Part shown: positions 13,984 to 17,512 of the stretch, piece by piece
Numbering within the stretch: position 1 is the stretch's first letter
Layout of the letters: each line of letters opens with the position of its first letter
Source of the DNA: JAEUJT01 sp044225205
GTDB lineage: Bacteria > Myxococcota > Myxococcia > Myxococcales > Myxococcaceae
Assembly: GCA_044225205.1 (NCBI GenBank)
Contig: JBGAIY010000129.1
Location: 1-17,512 of the forward strand
Reading direction: 5' to 3'
Length of the DNA stretch: 17,512 bases
Notes under the pieces: model-generated
Databases searched by the model: none
Told to the model about the DNA's origin: nothing
Seen by the model: only the letters and a program-made list of their open reading frames with translations
Program-made: the position numbers and the translations under genes

Positions 13984-15630
13984 GTGACCCCCACGACGCG
14001 ACGAAGGGCCCTCTTGTTGGTGACGGTGGTGGCGTCGGTGCGCTGCGCGGCGGTGTCGGCCTCGACGGTCGGCGACCAGGTGGTGGGGCTCGAGCGCGAC
14101 GCCAGCACCTGCGGCGACTTTCGGGAGTTCGACGCGCGTGCCCAAGCAGTGCTCGACGAGGTCGCGGCGTCTTCGGTCGACGTGCTCGCGACGTCACGAC
14201 GGGTGACGTTGGCCCGAAAGCGCTGTGCGCAGAATGTCGTCGAGTCGCTGCTCTCGCGGCGAGAGAAAGAGGGGGCCGAAGCGGCGCAACAGCAACTCGA
14301 CGCCTTGGCGCTGCGCTACTCGGAGAAGACCTTTCGCGAATTGCTGGGGGCGCTGGGCGACGACCCCAACGTGTCGACCATGGCGGCGCTCGCGGTGGCG
14401 ACCGCCAACACGACGCACCGGCAGCGTCAGCACGTCGCGGGTGACGACGCCGCGCTCTCGGGGTGGAAAGTGGAGGCGCCCGAAGCCGCGACCGCCCACG
14501 TCGCCGCCCCCGTCGCCGGCCCCGGCACCGAAGACGAGACCCGGCGGGCCACCGTGCGCAGCTGCGAAGCGAAGAATGCCGACGCGGTGCTCGCCTGCTT
14601 GCGTGAGTTGCACGACCACGGTTTCTCGAGCGACGAATTGCGCGACGTGGCCGTTGCGGCGAGCGCGCGCAAACGCGAAACCCTGCGGCTGTTGCCGGCC
14701 GCCCAACAAGCGCCCGCGCTCGGCAAGTGGCAGCAAGCGTTTCGCGAACTCGGTGTCGACGACCCAGGGTTGACGACGGCCCTCGAAGCGGCCCGTTCGG
14801 CGCGCTGGCCCGACATCGACGAAGCGGTGCGCGCGGGCGACTTCGAGCGGGCGGCGGCCTGGGCCGAGCCGTTTCGTTGGTTGCCGAAGTCGACCGCCGG
14901 CGCCGAACGCATTCGGCAACTCGCCGCGCAACACCAAGCCGACTTGGCCAGGCGCGCCGCGGGCACTCCACTCGCCGCACGGCTGCACGCGTCGTGGGCG
15001 GAGCGCTTCGGAGGCCGAAGTGACGTCACGACTGACGCGCAGAAGGTCGAATTCGACGTGTCGCGCTTCGAATGCACGCGCCCGGCCCCCCCGGCCCCCG
15101 CGGGAGCCGCCCACTTGCCGTCGCGCTTGGTGGCCCGCTGCACCCGCGCCAAGCGCGATTCTGACAGCGCCAAGTTGGGGCCCACCGACGCGAACATGAA
15201 GACGTTCGACGAAGAGCGTTCGCTCGAATGGGAAAACGTCGACGGCACGCTGTTCGTGACCTGCGTGAACCGGGTGCTGTCGTACCGGGTGATGTCGCGA
15301 GAACTCGCGGTCGACTCGGGCACCAGCTCGAGCGTGCTGCGTGACGACCCGGGGCTCGGCACGGCTCCGCAGTCGGCGCTGCAGGTCGAACTGGCGAAGA
15401 TTTTCGGGCGCGCCCGCCGCGACTGCCAAGACGTGGTTCGGCCGCTGGTCGAACGCGACTGTGCCGCGCTGAACCTGGCCGCCGAGGTCGACTTCGCCCT
15501 CGAAGAACGCTTCGCCCTTCACGCCCGCCTGCTCGACGGGTGGCCGCCGTGCTTTGTCTCGTGGCTCGACGCGAAGTGGGGCGTGGCGCCTCCACCGCTG
15601 CCGCCGGTCGGTTCACCCGCCGCGCGTTGA
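13984..15630 (+). CDS. Unrecognised exported helical protein
   Basis: The protein is 548 residues from a GTG 43 bases after the S41-type gene on the same strand. The N-terminus (MTPTTRRRALLLVTVVASVRCAAVSA) looks like a signal peptide; a Cys at 21 follows V-R, which is a poor lipobox, so ordinary cleavage after about residue 25 is as likely. The rest is Ala/Arg/Glu-rich helix with spaced Cys residues (C43, C75 and others in the C-terminal half) that could form disulfides outside the cytoplasm. The C-terminal third (~350-470) looks more beta-like (SRLVARCTRAK, LEWENVDGTLFVTCVNRVLS). No family, motif or repeat was recognised. It may be co-transcribed with the protease-like gene. It converges on the next gene with 13 bases between stops. 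Confidence 0.8.
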   Translation: MTPTTRRRALLLVTVVASVRCAAVSASTVGDQVVGLERDASTCGDFREFDARAQAVLDEVAASSVDVLATSRRVTLARKRCAQNVVESLLSRREKEGAEAAQQQLDALALRYSEKTFRELLGALGDDPNVSTMAALAVATANTTHRQRQHVAGDDAALSGWKVEAPEAATAHVAAPVAGPGTEDETRRATVRSCEAKNADAVLACLRELHDHGFSSDELRDVAVAASARKRETLRLLPAAQQAPALGKWQQAFRELGVDDPGLTTALEAARSARWPDIDEAVRAGDFERAAAWAEPFRWLPKSTAGAERIRQLAAQHQADLARRAAGTPLAARLHASWAERFGGRSDVTTDAQKVEFDVSRFECTRPAPPAPAGAAHLPSRLVARCTRAKRDSDSAKLGPTDANMKTFDEERSLEWENVDGTLFVTCVNRVLSYRVMSRELAVDSGTSSSVLRDDPGLGTAPQSALQVELAKIFGRARRDCQDVVRPLVERDCAALNLAAEVDFALEERFALHARLLDGWPPCFVSWLDAKWGVAPPPLPPVGSPAAR

Positions 15631-15643
15631 ACCGTCGTCTGGC

Positions 15644-16547
15644 CTACTGCTCGTCGCGGCGAGTTCGGGCGATGAGCGCGGTCAACGCCTTGGGCAGCAC
15701 GTCGCGGGTCTCTTCAATGCGGTCGGCCAGAAACCGCGCCCTGACCCAGTCTTTTTGTTCGATGCAATGGCGAAGCAGCGCCTCTTGGTTCGGCCAAATC
15801 GAAGGAAACGGCAATTTCACCTTCACGCCCAACGCGGTGCCGAGTTGCCAGAGCGCTTCGCGTTCAGCCCCGGTCGAATGCACCAAAAGCGCGGTCACGG
15901 CTTTCTCGGCCAGGCTTCGTTCTTCGCGCAGTTCGCCTCGGCCCCAGTCGGTCGCGAGCGCCAATTCGTAGAGCGGCTTGGCTCGGGCGAAGTCGTGCGC
16001 GGCGTCGTAGCACTGCGCCGCGCGAACCTGCGAGGTGACCGACGGGTCCGGGCGTTTGCCCTCGCTGCCTTCGGGCGACTTCTTCGAAGCACTCGCCCGC
16101 GCGGCGGGGCTCCGAAGACCAGAGGGTGTAGCCCGCGTCGGTGAGCACCTCGGTGTCGACCCCTTCGAGCGACTGACCGGGCTCGGGCAGTTTCGCCAAC
16201 GTCGCCAATTCGGCGCGCGTCTCTTGGTCGAGCACCGTCTCGACTTCACGCCGAAACGGAGCGACTTCGCGCAGCGGCAAGCCCGCCGCCACCGCCCGGT
16301 CGAGCAACCGCAGCGCTTCTTGCGCCGCCGACAGTCGCTCTTCGAACATCACCTCGCACGCGTCGCGAAAGCGCGAATAAGCAAGCAAGAACAACCACTT
16401 GGGCTCGGTTGTCTCGGCCGTCACCACGTCGCGCAGCAACGTCACGGCTTCGGCCCAGCGCTCGTCTTTCAGTGACGCGAGCAGGGTGGCGTCTTGGTTG
16501 CCGGGCAAATGAAACGGAGGTGCGAGCGCGTGGGTGGGCGAAGCCAT
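15644..16547 (-). CDS. Unknown helical-repeat protein, split by a +1 frameshift
   Basis: Two overlapping open frames make one sensible protein of about 300 residues. The first half starts at the ATG at 16547 (MASPTHALAPPFHLPGNQ) and runs about 155 residues to GECFE. The second half runs in another frame from AAG at 16079-16081 (KSPEGSEGKRPDPSVTSQ) to the stop at 15644. Removing one base at 16079-16085 (minus-strand gaagaag) joins them. Each half has strong third-position G/C only in its own frame. The protein has paired helices (AEAVTLLRDVVT, AAQEALRLLDRAV, AAHDFARAKPLYELAL) resembling TPR units, and no signal peptide. Function is unknown. If the break is real the gene is dead; otherwise it is an assembly error. 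Confidence 0.75.
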
Positions 16548-16600
16548 GAGGGCAGTCTGCGTCAGCTGGGGTTTGGTGCAACGTGAAACGCCCTGCTCAT

Positions 16601-17512
16601 TCAGGTGAGGGGTCGCACCACGAGCTGTTTCGAGGCCAAAAACTCGGGGTTGAAGACTTTCGAGGTGTAGCGGCTGCCGTGGTCGCACAGCAGCGTGACG
16701 ATTCGCAGACCCTGGCCTTGGTGCTGTTTGGCGACTTCGTACGCCGCGCGCACGTTGAGTGCCGCCGAGGTGCCGACGACGAGCGCGTCTTGGCGGGCGA
16801 GGTGGTAGAGCATTTCAATCATTTGTTGGTCGGTCACCCGCATGGCCTCGTCGACCTGGGCCCGCCGAAAGTTCTCGGTGAGGCGCATGATGCCAATGCC
16901 TTCGGTGATTGAACTGCCGCTGCCCTCGACTTTGCCGTCGCGCACGTATGAATAGAGGCCCGAGCCGAGGGGGTCGCAGAGCACCACCCGCAGCTTCGGG
17001 TTCTTCGCTTTGAGGGCGCGAGACACCCCGCCCAGCGTGCCGCCGGTGCCGACCGCGCTGACCAGCACGTCGATGCGGCCTTCGCACTGTTCCCACAGCT
17101 CGGCGGCGGTGGTCTCGGCGTGAAAGTCGCCGTTCGCGGGGTTTTCGAATTGGTTCGCCCAGAACCAGCCGTTGGCGTCGGCAAGCGTCTTCGCGGCATG
17201 AAAGAAGTGGTTCGGGTTGGCGAACGGCACCACCGGCACTTTGCGCACGTCGACGCCCATGGCTTCGAGCAGCTCGTATTTTTCACGCGCTTGGTTGTCG
17301 GGCATGGTCACGACCACGCGGTACCCGCGCTCGACGCCCAAAAGCCCCAGGCCGATGCCCGTGTTGCCAGCGGTGCCTTCGACGATGGTGGCCCCGCTGC
17401 CGGGCACCAAGCGGCCTGTTCGTTCAGCCTCCCGAATGATGCCCTTCGCGGCCCGGTCTTTGATGCTGCCACCCGGGTTCATGAATTCGGCCTTGCCGAG
17501 AATGTCGTTGCC
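16601..17512 (-). CDS. cysK: Cysteine synthase A-type PLP enzyme, partial (N-terminus beyond right edge)
   Basis: The frame enters from the right edge and 303 residues are visible; family length suggests about 25-35 N-terminal residues are missing. The PLP lysine lies in NPGGSIKDRA, near the visible start (about residue 18 of the visible part). The substrate loop GTAGNTGIG follows, then the phosphate-binding GTGGT loop, SSITEGIG, and the C-terminal LLCDHGSRYTSKVFNPEF. This matches the fold-type II beta-replacement family that makes cysteine from O-acetylserine and sulfide in the cytoplasm. Cystathionine beta-synthase or a related O-phosphoserine enzyme is possible; CBS domains are absent, since the protein ends soon after the catalytic domain. 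The 54 bases between its stop and the next gene hold no clear terminator. Confidence 0.93.
   Translation of the reverse strand, partial: GNDILGKAEFMNPGGSIKDRAAKGIIREAERTGRLVPGSGATIVEGTAGNTGIGLGLLGVERGYRVVVTMPDNQAREKYELLEAMGVDVRKVPVVPFANPNHFFHAAKTLADANGWFWANQFENPANGDFHAETTAAELWEQCEGRIDVLVSAVGTGGTLGGVSRALKAKNPKLRVVLCDPLGSGLYSYVRDGKVEGSGSSITEGIGIMRLTENFRRAQVDEAMRVTDQQMIEMLYHLARQDALVVGTSAALNVRAAYEVAKQHQGQGLRIVTLLCDHGSRYTSKVFNPEFLASKQLVVRPLT

Noticed and set aside
13778..15522. Minus-strand open frames opposite the 548-residue gene (13778-14980, 14194-15522)
   Set aside because: The products are Arg-rich low-complexity sequence. The plus-strand frame has the better third-position G/C, a signal peptide and a start just after its neighbour.

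Overview
The window is GC-rich, densely coding DNA, most likely from a myxobacterium or close relative (Myxococcota, the old Deltaproteobacteria). This rests on several signs. Strong G/C preference at third codon positions and GTG/TTG starts are common. An hprK-rapZ pair sits in an apparently Gram-negative genome with signal peptides, lipoproteins and a predicted outer-membrane barrel. There are cysteine-rich lipoproteins with Asp-rich repeats and Ala/Asp linkers, a WGR/TIGR02996/LRR protein, and a DUF4178/DUF350 pair. Phylum is inference; no rRNA or tRNA gene is visible.

Layout, left to right. (1) 1-3344, minus strand: two tandem predicted lipoproteins, an Asp-box (BNR/sialidase-like) protein and then a MopE-like protein with 12 Cys/Asp repeats that runs off the left edge. 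(2) 3432-5284, plus strand: hprK and rapZ, translationally coupled by a 3-base overlap. The PTS genes (ptsH, ptsI, EIIA) that often accompany them are absent here. (3) 5285-12608, minus strand: an unknown protein, a secreted thioredoxin-fold/helical-repeat protein, a beta-barrel outer-membrane protein, a DUF350 membrane protein, a 53-residue small protein, a large double zinc-ribbon/DUF4178 membrane protein, a WGR-BRCT-like-TIGR02996-LRR protein and a small membrane protein. (4) 12699-15630, plus strand: a PDZ/S41-type protease-like protein and a long unrecognised secreted protein. (5) 15644-17512, minus strand: an unknown helical protein broken by a frameshift, and a cysteine synthase that enters from the right edge.

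The genes do not form one pathway. The most system-like unit is DUF4178 - small protein - DUF350 (8356-10701), coupled by a TGATG junction and probably a membrane-associated module. hprK-rapZ is the clearest regulatory unit.

Three genes show a clean one-base (+1) break in reading frame (near 8841-8844, 8723-8724 and 16079-16085). In each, third-position G/C preference jumps to another frame that continues a sensible protein. This suggests either assembly insertion errors or recent gene decay. No intergenic stretch exceeds 120 bases. No mobile element, CRISPR array, tRNA or rRNA was seen.
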